Origin: Heliocidaris erythrogramma
Taxonomy: Eukaryota > Echinodermata > Echinoidea > Camarodonta > Echinometridae
Length of the DNA stretch: 64,000 nucleotides
Direction of reading: 5' to 3'
Assembly (NCBI GenBank): GCA_025617745.1
Contig: CM046872.1
Coordinates: 248,001-312,000 of the forward strand
In this document: positions 31,080 to 42,890 of the stretch, one piece after another
Numbering within the stretch: the first letter of the stretch is position 1
Layout of the letters: the number at the start of each line of letters is the position of its first letter
Notes under the pieces: generated by a model
Database searches by the model: none
Seen by the model: the letters and a program-made list of their open reading frames with translations, nothing else
Told to the model about the DNA's origin: nothing
Program-made: the position numbers and the translations under genes

Positions 31080-33140
31080 AAACAATCTTCAGCCATTAAA
31101 TACATTTTTCATCTTTAATGATATGATTTTATTATCAAACACATCAAAATAATGAAAATATGTCACAATACAGATGATTATCTTTTAGGTATCATATGCT
31201 TTCATCATGTGAAAAGAAAAAAAAAACGCTTGTCTCTGTGGAAAGTGAATTATACAAGGTGGGTATATATTATATACATGTACAACAGAACAGAAAAAAA
31301 AATATTGAAAAGAAAAGAAATTTGCACATGCCCTAATTTGATCATGACCTTTAAACGAAAATACAAGAACATCAATTGTTCATTATATATGTTCCATTTA
31401 TTTTTTGCCTTCTCTACATGACGAGTATATGTCACAAACGTATTGATTCTACTTTTAAAATAGTATGTATTCTTTAAAACCAACTATGATTTATCTGTTT
31501 TTCAAAAACAATGTAAGGAAAGGTTTGCATATTTGGCCAGCTTACCATTTTCAAAAAAAATTGCTCCAGATGACTACATATTTGCCCAAGGATCGCCCAG
31601 CATAGCTACAACTAATGTATGCAATGTTGATTTCATATATTGGGATGCTGTTTTAGATAACAGAAGAGTTTGGGGATTTCAGGAAAAAATGTTTATAACC
31701 TTGAATACAATAGTAAATTTGTCTACAGGAATTCTTCACTATCTATCCTTCTTCATACAGGGTTGGAAAAAAGTTTGGAATATTTTTTTGGCGATGAGTA
31801 TGTCTGATTTTAAACGCTAGTTTCTACTATATTGTGATGAATAATTCATCCAAATCGGATTAACTGTGTTGAATGAAGTCTACTGTTCCATCTTGTACCA
31901 AAGATTACGTAATATTGTTAAACATGTTACAATGGCTGACCAATGAACCACATGTTGTCAGATTTGCTCTATTTGTGTTTGAACATCTTGTTATACATTT
32001 CTGTACTTCACGTGGAATTTTGAAAAAGCTACGTGCAGTTTGCAGTCATTTTGAGGACTTCGGTATAGCAATTAAACTGTATCTGATTATTTAACTTTTT
32101 CGTTAGACAATTGCAAAAACAGCAAATATACGCTTCCGAATTCCAAGTGGCCCTCTGCACTGTGTGATAAGCCTGATTTTTAATGTTGTGCTTTTAAAGT
32201 TAAAAAGGGACACATATCTTTTATTTGAACCTCAAAGAAGAACTTAAAATGACGAGGGATATGTTTAAGACAAGAAATAATTCTTGGAATAAAAATATTC
32301 CAAACTTTTTTCCAACCCTGTATGTTTCAAAACGCAATCATAGAAACTAACATCATTTACTAGTTTTATTTAATTTCATCATTATAATCTTTATAAACCT
32401 CTTCAAGTTCAAGTCAACATAATACTTAATATTAGGCTGGTATACATGGCTTGGGAGAATGATCAAAACTCCAACCATCTCAACAGACATGTATAAAGCA
32501 ATTTAACCATTACATATATGATTGTATATATACTTTTTAAAATGCTCTTAGACAGATCCAAGGTACAAAATGCAACCTCCCCCCCCCCCCCCCCCGATTA
32601 AGCCTGGGATGGTCATCTAGAATCCCAAAATTTGCTCACCCATGAACATAAATTTTAATTTTGTTCAATTATTTTCATTCTTAATGTACTTGTTCACCAA
32701 TGCTTAATCAAAGGCAAACATTTTATTGCTATAAAACAAACTTTGGTCACTTAGCAGAATTACGAAAAAACACAATGTTTATTTGTTCAAAGGCTTCGTG
32801 TGTTCTAGTTACGACATATTGTCTATACACTGATCAAATGATATTCTTCACATTTCAACAGGAAACGTAGCAATGCATTGTGAAGGAAATAAAATGAGAA
32901 AGAGAAAGAGAAATATGAGATCTGATTGATTTCAACTCAATTTATAACAAAACTTGCATTTCTTAGGGAGTGTCCATGGTGATAAGGCCCGTTGTCCACA
33001 AGCAATTACTCTTGGTATCATCATGTGGTATTTCTTGCCACAGGAAACAGGGTGAAGTGTCCTTCATTCAAACGGAAACCACTCCTAAGATTCCCAGAAA
33101 AATGAAGGAAAATATCGCAAAATAGGAATGGTATTGGGCT
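31080..33140. repeat. Diverged segmental duplication, copy B
   Basis: This is the counterpart of 28860-30430, with a poly-C run at 32579-32595 and a decayed FYES-type block (about 32990-33120, minus strand, with stops). The TA-flanked MITE at 31758-32320 is an extra insertion. Confidence 0.55.
31758..32320. mobile_element. TA-flanked MITE (Tc1/mariner-like)
   Basis: The ends CAGGGTTGGAAAAAAGTTTG and its complement are near-perfect inverted repeats of about 30 bp. TA lies immediately outside both ends, fitting Tc1/mariner target choice. No transposase is present in 563 bp. Confidence 0.6.
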
Positions 33141-33513
33141 TTATAGCATAAACTCCATTATTCTGTTGACAATGAATACATGTGAAGACAAAACAATGCC
33201 CAGTATATTAGCAACACATGACTAATTACCAGTCATGCTCATCAAAATTAAAACCATGGCTTCAACATTTCATCACTTGATTGTTTTAGGATGAGTGCAA
33301 GCACAAGAGCAATATTTTTGAAGTGGTGCCCATATACACATGTCCTTGACAAAAAAACCTCCAGTTAGACCCTTCGGATAATTTTCTGTACAAGAACTGC
33401 ATATCCATGAATTATGCATATTCTCATTTAAATATGGCTTTAAAATGAACTACTGTGCTTAGCATCTAAACATTTTTATTTCAAATCCATAGGACAGATA
33501 AAAAATGAAAAAA

Positions 33514-34160
33514 AAACTAGAGTTTAATTCGTCATGACGAATTAGGTGATCTGTCTTTCACTTTGTACGATCATGATTGTAATCAGGATGATCATAATAA
33601 TGGGGAAATGCTAAACTGAAGATAGGAAGTCAAGAATGCCATGAATGGAGATGCTTCTTAAGGACAGAAATGTAGCAAAATGTGTTACGGTCATTGTAAA
33701 ATGATTATGGTGATGACAATGGTGATTATGATGATTATAATGATATAATGATGATGGCGGTGATATAATAATAGCGATGATGATCATGAGAGTGATGATA
33801 ATAATGATGATGATACAGGATACTTGGAAGATTAAACCCGTAGCTCTTATACAGGACAGGAAATCACAATTTCCATAGGGTTGTACACAAACTACTGCAC
33901 ACTACTTTCTAATAGACATAATACGGAAAATAAGGTAGTTTATTACATGATTTGTGATTTTTTTATGTTACACTAGTCGAAGAGGATAATAAAATGAGAG
34001 CCAAAAAGAAGCAAAAAAAAAATCGGCCCCGGGGATCGAACCAGGTACCTTGACCATGGTAGTCATGTGCTTTACCGATAGACCAAAATATTTCCCGTAG
34101 AGATAACACGTAAACGAAAAACAGGATTCTCAATCCCATTTGGTAGTTCAAAATTGGGCA
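33514..34160. repeat. Truncated copy of the 2-kb complex repeat
   Basis: It starts with the same TAATTCGTCATGACGAATTA palindrome and flanks as at 61765 and 63787, passes through a GAT-rich tract, and ends in the tRNA-like block. Relative to the copies at 60-64 kb the CRE-rich part is absent. Confidence 0.75.
34023..34085 (-). repeat. tRNA-like SINE head (copy 1)
   Basis: The minus strand gives TGGTCTATCGGTAAAGC (A-box region) and GGTTCGATCCCC (B-box), followed by T-rich sequence. Identical heads lie at 60492-60554 and 62497-62559. It is a Pol III promoter relic, not a folded tRNA. Confidence 0.65.
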
Positions 34161-34599
34161 AGGTCATAAGCATAGATGAACAAACACTTAAAGCTCCATG
34201 TTATGTTTTCATGGTGTTTTATTATATTATTGGTCAGATCGTGGTCATATTTTTCCATTTAATGATGGCGCTCTTTTACTCATACCAATGGATCAGGCGT
34301 TTAACCGTTAATTTTTCTTTTCTTTTTGATAATATCTTGCACAAAGTGTTTCAAACATTCATATGAGGTCATGCAAACCATTCAAAAGTCAATTTTTGTT
34401 AACCATGTGTACAGGAAATTAAAAATAACTTTGTTAGCTTCTTTGGGGAAGGGGTGTGTCAAGAAACACAATGATTATTCATCTTGATATCATAATCTTG
34501 GTTGATTATGACCGCATTATCTCTGTGATAGGTTTATTCTGAACGTTTATCAGTATTTAAGCTTTTGATTATCTTTTTTAAAAAATTGTATACGCAGTA

Positions 34600-34870
34600 A
34601 TATTCTGTTTACCCCCCCCCCCCCCCCCCAATTTTGATGTATAGGGCCTGGTATAGGGTCAATCTGTATCTCAAACAAATCTCATTAATTGTAGTCATCA
34701 ATATCTCACATATATCTTGATTTTTGACCATGTTTGTTTGTAAATTTTTGGAAATTATTATCCCTATAATGTATTTATATTTTGTTTGTAACCCATGTTC
34801 AATTCAACCTCTGGTTTTGATGCATGAGACTTTTAAATAAAGACCCTTTTATCTATCTATCTATCTTATT
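34600..34870 (+). repeat. Poly-C run and retrotransposon-like 3' end
   Basis: An 18-base C run (34612-34629) is followed by sequence ending TTAAATAAAGACCC and (TATC)n, which resembles a non-LTR element 3' terminus on the plus strand. No coding sequence remains. Confidence 0.35.
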
Positions 34871-36475
34871 ATTTTCATTGAGTCACCGGCTTTTATTGGA
34901 ATTACGGTGGGGGAAAAAAAGTGAATTATCCAGAATTATCGGTATAGTACCATCATACAGGACTCGCAGGCAGGTAGCCTTCGACAAACGCGGCTGCATG
35001 TGTTAGCCCTGTCGATCTCCAGGTCGACCTTCGAAAAGCGCAGAAATGCCCTGTGATTGCGCTGGAGGGCGACCCCAGCGTGCAAGGTGCAGAGCTTATT
35101 TCTTCTTTTTTATTCGGCCTTTTTGGAGACACCGTAGTGTACGTTATCCTTGAATTCAACCCATCAGTAAGCACAGGTACAACAGCGCCCCTATGTCTAT
35201 GCATGAGTTACCTAGGCATGTCCGAAAAAAACGGCGCAAAGTACCGCTCCGTATCGGTAAGATTGCATCTATGAAAGGGCTAGGCAAGCGCTAGTTGGAA
35301 CTGAGCTGAAGCATGTGGTGTTTTGTTATTTTCTTATTACGCTTTAAATACAGATGCATATACAGTATTAAATGTTTACTAGATTCTAAATGTAAATTAA
35401 AAGAGAGAAGGAGTCAGAAATACTGAATTTGAATTACATGCATAACGTCATTGGCAACAATAGTCAAATTTGACTGATTGCCGATACCATACAACGAAAG
35501 AAGAAGAAGAAGGAGTCCAGTGCAGTCAGTACAAGTGATCTGTAATTAATGTAAGTATTCGTTAAGTTGCTCTCGGAAAATTATTGTATTTAGTATGATT
35601 GTGTGGATTTAGTGGATTGTTTCATAACACTTGGGGGAAAAAAAATCATTCTGAAACGTTTAGCTTAGTATGCATAGCCTGGAAAATGTGCGATAGTAAA
35701 GAAAACATGTAACTATTTCTCTTTGGACGCTGAGCCTCGTGCCGTGGTGGCATTACTTACTGTATGATGGGGGGCCCCTTGTCTGCGCACCTAATGTTTC
35801 ATTTCAAATTGACAAGCTTTTCCTTTTGTATTCCTCTAGGCTCTAGCCTAATGACTGACCTCATTTTAATCCTTATATCCTAGAGAATAATTGTGCCGAA
35901 AATCTCATCAAAATCCAAACAAGAACAATGTTATTTTCACAAGAAAAGGCGACGGTGTGAATTTGGCACTAAAATTAGGAAGGTGCCTTTGTCTGCGCAC
36001 TCATTCACTTTGCACGCAGTTCGCGATTTTGTGCAAGAAAGTGGCATTTTCAGGACACGTAAGTCGTAAGTAAAAATTCATAAATGAACGTTTTTCACCT
36101 GTTTTTCCTCATTTTTTCACTGATACACATCACTAAAATTGATTTGAAGACGATTGTGTTCCTTACGTCGTTTGTGATGTTAAAATCGCGCAGTTACACG
36201 GATGCGCAGACTTGGGCACTGCGCAGGCAAGTGGCATCAAACCATAATACAGTCAGTACTCATTGCGTGCATGCACATAAACTAGGCTGCGCCCATTGCG
36301 TGCATTGCTGTAAGGTGATTGCCTTTCGCCTCTCCTCAAGTCAAAGAGTGGGTGTTGAAAGCCAATTGGCAGACACTCACATGCGCAGAAGTCTCTGAAA
36401 TTCTCTGTAGTTTATTCCGTGATGCGCAGAGCTTTACATATTGATCGCTTGTGTATTCTACGTCTAAAATAATGC
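34871..36475. other. No recognised feature
   Basis: Short open frames on both strands carry no motif or good splice context. TGCGCA words recur at 35990-36430. Confidence 0.35.
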
Positions 36476-36965
36476 AATGTCCTGAATGTCCATGTGTATT
36501 ATATAGTAAGTATGCACACTATATTTGGTCATGAAATAAGCCACTATTGTGTGTATAAACGTATGGAGCCCTTTACATAGACTTGTACACAATAGTGACT
36601 TATTTCACGACCAGGTATAGTGAGTGAGCTCACTAATTTTCTATTGGACACACTTTACTTGTTCGTGAAATAAGCCACTACTGTGTGCAAGCCTATGTAA
36701 ATGACCTCATAGGTTTGTACACGGCAGTGGCTTATTCTGCGACCAAGTATAGAGCGTGAGCTGACTAATTTTCTAGTGGACAGGTACACGGTAGTGGCTT
36801 ATTCCACGACCAAGTATAGAGGGTGAGCTGATTTAAATCTCATGGACACACTATACTTGTTTGTGAATAAGCCATTATTGTGTATAAATGTATGGAGCTG
36901 TTTACATAGGCTTGCACACAGTAGTGGCTTATTTCACGAGCAAGTAGCCTATAGAGTGATTTATT
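36476..36965. repeat. Cluster of inverted CACGA..AAGTATA repeats
   Basis: AATAAGCCACTA(C/T)TGTGT and its complement ACACAGTAGTGGCTTATT recur at least six times, with CCTATGTAAA arms between them. This forms several nested foldbacks of roughly 100-180 bp. No coding potential. Confidence 0.7.
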
Positions 36966-37019
36966 AAGTTGCCAACACTCATTATTAATAATATCAATTA
37001 TAGATAGTTCTGATTTTAT

Positions 37020-38273
37020 TGTCGAGCCCACCGAAGGGGAGGGGAGACTAAGGGATAGCCTGCGACGTCTGTCCGTCCGTCCGTCGTCCGTCCATCCGTC
37101 GCGCTTTCGTTCTTGCGATGATTAAAAAACCAGTGAACTGATCAGCTTTAAACTAATCTCGAGGATACATATTTGGGTGACGATGAGGTGATCAGTTTTG
37201 GGGTATCAAGGTCAAAGGTCAAGGTCATAGAATTCAATAAAATATGTTCAAAATAATAATAATAATAATAATCTTTTAAAGTCCACTCCAAATTTGATTA
37301 AACTAAACCGAAATGGAAATTCTTTGTGCCCAATTGATCGTGGGCTTGGCAGCCACTGTGCAGCGCCAGATCGACGTTGCTCTATCCCTTATTGTTGAAT
37401 GCCAAACGTGTAGCAGCAACTCCAATCTTCTAACGTCTTTTGGTATGGCGCGGCCGGGATTCAAACCCACGACCTCCCGGTTGTGAGGCGGACGCTCTAC
37501 TGACTGAGCCCACACTCCGACCATTCTCATGATAACTCCAAAACCCTTTGACGGATCACTTTCAAACTTGGCTGATGTATGCATATACACGTGACAATGA
37601 TCTGATTAGATATTGTGGTCTCAAGGTTAAAGGTCAAGGTCATAGAATTCAATAAAATACATAAAAATAGACTGTTCTCGTGATTACTCCAAAACCCTTT
37701 GACAGATCAACTTCAAACTTGGCTAATGTATGCATATATACAAGTGACAATGATCTGATTAGATATTGGGGTCTCAAGGTTAAAGGTCAAGGTCATGGTC
37801 ATATAATTCAATAAGATAGATAAAAAAATAGACTGTTCTTGCGATAACTCCAAAATCCTTTGACGGATCACTTTCAAACTTGGCTGATGTGTGCATATAC
37901 ACGTGACAATGATCTGATTAGATATTGTGGTCTCAAGGTTAAACGTCAAGGTCATAGAATTCAATAAAATACATAAAAATAGACCGTTCTCATGATTACT
38001 CCAAAACCCTTTGACAGATCAACTTCAAACTTGGCTAATGTATGCATATACAAGTGACAATGATCTGATTAGATATTGGGGTCTCAAGGTTAAAGGTCAA
38101 GGTCATGGTCATATAATTCAATAAGATAGATAAAAAAATAGACTGTTCTTGCGATAACTCCAAAATCCTTTGACGGATCACTTTCAAACTTGGCTGATGT
38201 GTGCATATACACGTGACAATGATCTGATTAGATATTGTGGTCTCAAGGTTAAACGTCAAGGTCATAGAATTCA
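37020..38273. repeat. 160-bp satellite (CTCCAAAACCCTTTGAC family), array 1
   Basis: After a GTCCGTCC run (37067-37100), units of about 157-160 bp with AAACTTGGCT.ATGT, GACAATGATCTGATTAGATA and GGTCAAGGTCAT repeat, alternating as a 313-bp higher-order pair. The repeated 79-residue minus-strand open frame comes from this unit and is not a gene. A SINE interrupts the first unit. Confidence 0.8.
37306..37523 (-). mobile_element. tRNA-Val-like SINE
   Basis: The minus strand starts with a tRNA-like block (37523-37452): GTGGGCTCAGTCAGTAGAGC, a CAC anticodon-like loop, and GGGTTTGAATCCC. It is followed by a SINE body (AAAAGACGTTAGAAGATTGG) to about 37306. I recognise this layout from echinoderm-type SINEs; that taxonomic hint is from memory. 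Confidence 0.65.
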
Positions 38274-38990
38274 ATTAAGTTATCTGGCTAGATTTTGAAG
38301 TCACAAGGTAAAAAATCTGTTTTTTCTTTATGGAAATAGAAATTAGGAAATATATTTCTGGTCTGGCATTAGCGGAGGCATACATTTTGATTGCACAGTC
38401 AAAGATTCATCTAGTTTATTTTTGCAGCAATTATGTCAAAACTTGATGCAGTTGATCATTTGGTAATATCATGTGTATTGATGAGGGTGATATTGTCAAA
38501 GGTGATCTACAAGACAAAAGATTATATTGCAAGATAGCAAGTGTTATTGCAATCGAAAATCAGTAGAGAGCTTTTGCTGCCCTAGGATCATGAGAGGAAG
38601 CTGTGGAAGCTCATTTTGTGTGAATGAAGAAAAATAAATTAATTTTCCTCCCTCTAACCTAATGGGTACCCCTTCCTGATTATATTATGAAAATAATTTG
38701 AAAAAAAAAACCCGGAGAGGAAATTTTATCAGTTTTATTTTGTCCCCATGATGTTCATTACCCAGTGTTCTTTAGACGATGGGCAAGAGAAGTTTGAAAT
38801 TTTCAAAGCTACTTCTTTTTGTGACCTTGGGGCAGGATCAGAAACCACAATTATTTCAACAAAATTCATGTTCTTTTTTTTTTTCTTTCTTTACAGGCTT
38901 GTGAAGCCCCTGGAGCCCAGGAGACAACTAGGAGACACTTTAGCGATTACTGAGAGAACACAATTTAGAAACATCGAGACACCATAGAGA
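38274..38990. repeat. Unique segment, copy 1 of a tandem duplication
   Basis: About 720 bp are repeated nearly identically 1578 bp later (39852-40590). The segment ends in a T-rich tract and TTTCTTTCTTTACAGGC, a good splice acceptor. It could start a 5' UTR exon for the downstream element, but that is inference. Confidence 0.6.
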
Positions 38991-39340
38991 GAACGCCTGT
39001 GAAGACGTAAGCGAAGAAAACAAGAAAACCGGGAACAGGTGAAACCCCTGTATAAAACAAGAAAACCGGGAACAGGTGAAACCCCTGTATAAAACAAGAA
39101 AAATAGGAAACGGGTGAAACTCCTGTATAAAACAAGAAAACCGGGAACAGGTGAAACCCCTGTATAAAAAAAAGAAAACCGGGAACAGGTGAAACCCCTG
39201 TATAAAAAAAAAACCGGGAACAGGTGAAACCCCTGTATAAAACAAGAAAACCGGGAACAGGTGAAACCCCTGTATAAAAAAAAAAGAAAACCGGGAACAG
39301 GTGAAACCCCTGTATAAAACAAGAAAAATAGGAAACAGGT
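38991..39340. repeat. 38-bp minisatellite, array 1 (about 9 copies)
   Basis: The unit is AACCGGGAACAGGTGAAACC plus CCTGTATAAAACAAGA, with a B variant having ATAGGAAACGGG and CTCCTG. It ends abruptly, joined to satellite sequence at GGTGA|TTAG. Confidence 0.9.
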
Positions 39341-39851
39341 GATTAGATATTGTGGTCTCAAGGTTAAAGGTCAAGGTCATAGAATTCAATAAAATACATA
39401 AAAATAGACTGTTCTCGTGATTACTCCAAAACCCTTTGACAGATTAACTTCAAACTTGGCTAATGTATGCATATACAAGTGACAATGATCTGATTAGATA
39501 TTGGGGTCTCAAGGTTAAAGGTCAAGGTCATGGTCATATAATTCAATAAGATAGATAAAAAAATAGACTGTTCTTGCGATAACTCCAAAATCCTTTGACG
39601 GATCACTTTCAAACTTGGCTGATGTGTGCATATACACGTGACAATGATCTGATTAGATATTGTGGTCTCAAGGTTAAACGTCAAGGTCATAGAATTCAAT
39701 AAAATACATAAAAATAGACCGTTCTCATGATTACTCCAAAACCCTTTGACAGATCAACTTCAAACTTGGCTAATGTATGCATATATGCAAGTAACAATGA
39801 TCTGAATAAATTTTGGTGTCTTAAGGTCAAAAGTCAAAGTCACGGGGTTCA
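39341..39851. repeat. 160-bp satellite, array 2
   Basis: The same units as array 1, one unit shorter, form the start of the second copy of the duplicated block. Confidence 0.8.
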
Positions 39852-40595
39852 ATTAAGTTATCTGGCTAGATTTTGAAGTCACAAGGTAAAAAATCTGTTT
39901 TTTCTTTATGGAAATAGAAATTAGGAAATATATTTCTGGTCTGGCATTAGCGGAGGCATACATTTTGATTGCACAGTCAAAGATTCATCTAGTTTATTTT
40001 TGCAGCAATTATGTCAAAACTTGATGCAGTTGATCATTTGGTAATATCATGTGTATTGATGAGGGTGATATGTCAAAGGTGATCTACAAGACAAAAGATT
40101 ATATTGCAAGATAGCAAGTGTTATTGCAATCGAAAATCAGTAGAGAGCTTTTGCTGCCCTAGGATCATGAGAGGAAGCTGTGGAAGCTCATTTTGTGTGA
40201 ATGAAGAAAAATAAATTAATTTTCCTCCCTCTAACCTAATGGGTACCCCTTCCTGATTATATTATGAAAATAATTTGAAAAAAAAAACCCGGAGAGGAAA
40301 TTTTATCAGTTTTATTTTGTCCCCATGATGTTCATTACCCAGTGTTCTTTAGACGATGGGCAAGAGAAGTTTGAAATTTTCAAAGCTACTTCTTTTTGTG
40401 ACCTTAGGGCAGGATCAGAAACCACAATTATTTCAACAAAATTCATGTTCTTTTTTTTTTTTCTTTCTTTACAGGCTTGTGAAGCCCCTGGAGCCCAGGA
40501 GACAACTAGGAGACACTTTAGCGATTACTGAGAGAACACAATTTAGAAACATCGAGACACCATAGAGAGAACGCCTGTGAAGACGTAAGCGAAGA
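39852..40595. repeat. Unique segment, copy 2 of the tandem duplication
   Basis: Near-identical to 38274-38990, with only a few substitutions and small indels, so the duplication is recent. Confidence 0.7.
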
Positions 40596-41650
40596 AAACA
40601 AGAAAACCGGGAACAGGTGAAACCCCTGTATAAAACAAGAAAACCAGGAACAGGTGAAACCCCTGTATAAAACAAGAAAAATAGGAAACGGGTGAAACTC
40701 CTGTATAAAACAAGAAAAATAGGAAACGGGTGAAACTCCTGTATAAAACAAGAAAACCGGGAACAGGTGAAACCCCTGTATAAAAAAAAGAAAACCGGGA
40801 ACAGGTGAAACCCCTGTATAGAAAAAAGAAAACCGGGAACAGGTGAAACCCCTGTATAGAAAAAAGAAAACCGGGAACAGGTGAAACCCCTGTATAAAAA
40901 AAAGAAAACCGGGAACAGGTGAAACCCCTGTATAGAAAAAAAGAAAACCGGGAACAGGTGAAACCCCTGTATAGAAAAAAGAAAACCGGGAACAGGTGAA
41001 ACCCCTGTATAGAAAAAAGAAAACCGGGAACAGGTGAAACCCCTGTATAGAAAAAAGAAAACCGGGAACAGGTGAAACCCCTGTATAAAAAAAAGAAAAC
41101 CGGGAACAGGTGAAACCCCTGTATAGAAAAAAAGAAAACCGGGAACAGGTGAAACCCCTGTATAGAAAAAAGAAAACCGGGAACAGGTGAAACCCCTGTA
41201 TAAAAAAAAAGAAAACCGGGAACAGGTGAAACCCCTGTATTAAACAAGAAAAATAGGAAACGGGTGAAACTCCTGTATTAAACAAGAAAAATAGGAAACA
41301 GGTGAAACTCCTGTATAAAACAAGAAAACCGGGAACAGGTGAAACCCCTGTATAGAAAAAAAGAAAACCGGGAACAGGTGAAACCCCTGTATAAAAAAAA
41401 AGAAAACCGGGAACAGGTGAAACCCCTGTATTAAACAAGAAAAATAGGAAACGGGTGAAACTCCTGTATTAAACAAGAAAAATAGGAAACAGGTGAAACT
41501 CCTGTATAAAACAAGAAAACCGGGAACAGGTGAAACCCCTGTATTAAACAAGAAAAATAGGAAACAGGTGAAACTCCTGTATTAAACAAGAAAAATAGGA
41601 AACAGGTGAAACTCCTGTATAAAACAAGAAAACCGGGAACAGGTGAAACA
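40596..41650. repeat. 38-bp minisatellite, array 2 (about 28 copies)
   Basis: A-type and B-type units alternate in blocks. Each A unit can form ACAGG...CCTGT. The long minus-strand open frames over it (306, 234 and 103 codons) arise because frame length and repeat length interact. I do not call a protein. Confidence 0.9.
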
Positions 41651-42545
41651 GAAAAGAGTGAGCAAATTTGAAGAAAGAGAAGAAGGTTCAGAAATACAAG
41701 TGAGCTTGAGTAGTTGAATAGAGCATATTTTGGTAAAAGCTGTTTTTTAAGTTAAAAGGAAAAGAAGTGAGCTTGAAAAATTGCAAAAAGAGTGAGTGAA
41801 ATTGAAGTCAATGCAACAAGTAGGCTTGAGTAGTGCGAAAGAGTATATCTTATTGCAGAAGCATTTTTTAACGAAAGTAAGCTCAATAAATTACAGAGTT
41901 CAGGGAGATTGAAGAGAATAAGGTTTAGGCAAAACAAGTTGGCTTGTATTGTTTCATAGAGAGTAGGAAACACAGTAAACTAGGAAATAGTCAAGTAGTA
42001 GGAAAAAGAAGTAGAAGGAAGTAGAAGTAGAGTTAAAAAAAAAGTGAGCTTGAAAAATTATAAAAAGAGTGAGTGAAATTGAAGTCAAGAGAACAAGTAG
42101 GCTTGAGTAGTGTGAAAGAGTATATCTTATTACAGAGGCTTTTTTTTTAATGAAAGTAAGCTTAATTAATTGCAGAGTGAGTGAGATTGAAGTAAGAGAA
42201 TAAGGTTTAGGCAAAACAAGTAGGCTTGTATAGTTTCATAAGAGTACGAAACAGTAAATTAGGGAATATTCAAGTAGTAGGAAAAAGAAGTAGATGAAAG
42301 AAGTGAGCTTGAAAAATTACAAAAAGAGTGAGTGAAATTGAAGTCAAGTGAACAAGTAGGCTTGAGTAGTGTGAAAGAGTATATCCTATTGCAGATTGCG
42401 GATTTTTTTAAACGAAAGTTTAAGCTTAATAAATTATAGAGTAAGGGAGATTGAAGTAAGAGAATAAGGTTTAAGGTCCATAGAGGTGAAACACATTAAA
42501 TTAAGGAATATTCAAGTAGTAGACTAAAGTTTGTTGATAAAAAAA
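41651..42545. repeat. About 270-bp tandem repeat upstream of the Helitron ORFs
   Basis: GTGAGCTTGAAAAATT starts units at 41767, 42044 and 42303, with a partial unit from 41657. Units are diverged (small indels). They contain GAAGTAGAAG and AGGCTTGAGTAGTG blocks. They lie in the putative leader of the Helitron coding core. Confidence 0.75.
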
Positions 42546-42890
42546 AAAAAGAATTAAAAAGAAATTTTGATAAGATATTCAGTGTTTGTACAAAAGGAGC
42601 AACTTTCATCACATAAAAGTGAAAAAGTGGCAAACAATTTTGTGTCAAGAATTGCAGAGTCCTAAAAGCTGGCTTATAAGTTTACTGATAAAATACAGAC
42701 TTACAAAATTGTGTCAGGGATCTGAAGTTCTTCATAAAGCATTGTACTTTGAAGAGTTATATTGTAGAATAACTGCAGAGAGTGGTACGTTAAATCTTTA
42801 AAAGTATTACCCTCTTGGACGTCCATAACACATCAAGAAATTTATTTGAAAATAACTAGTTGACTGTAAACTTATAATATTGAGTATTTT

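Noticed and set aside
37713..39699. Identical 79-83-residue open frames repeated on the minus strand
   Set aside because: They are the 160-bp satellite read twice per frame; no independent coding evidence.
40518..41551. Long minus-strand open frames (up to 306 codons) with a repeated GFHLFPVF / YTGVSPVPGF pattern
   Set aside because: They lie wholly inside the 38-bp minisatellite. The repeated peptide follows the DNA unit and shifts frame between units. There is no start context or splice support.
38991..41650. CRISPR-like look of regularly spaced repeats
   Set aside because: There are no unique spacers; whole units are tandem copies, and the context is a eukaryotic transposon region.
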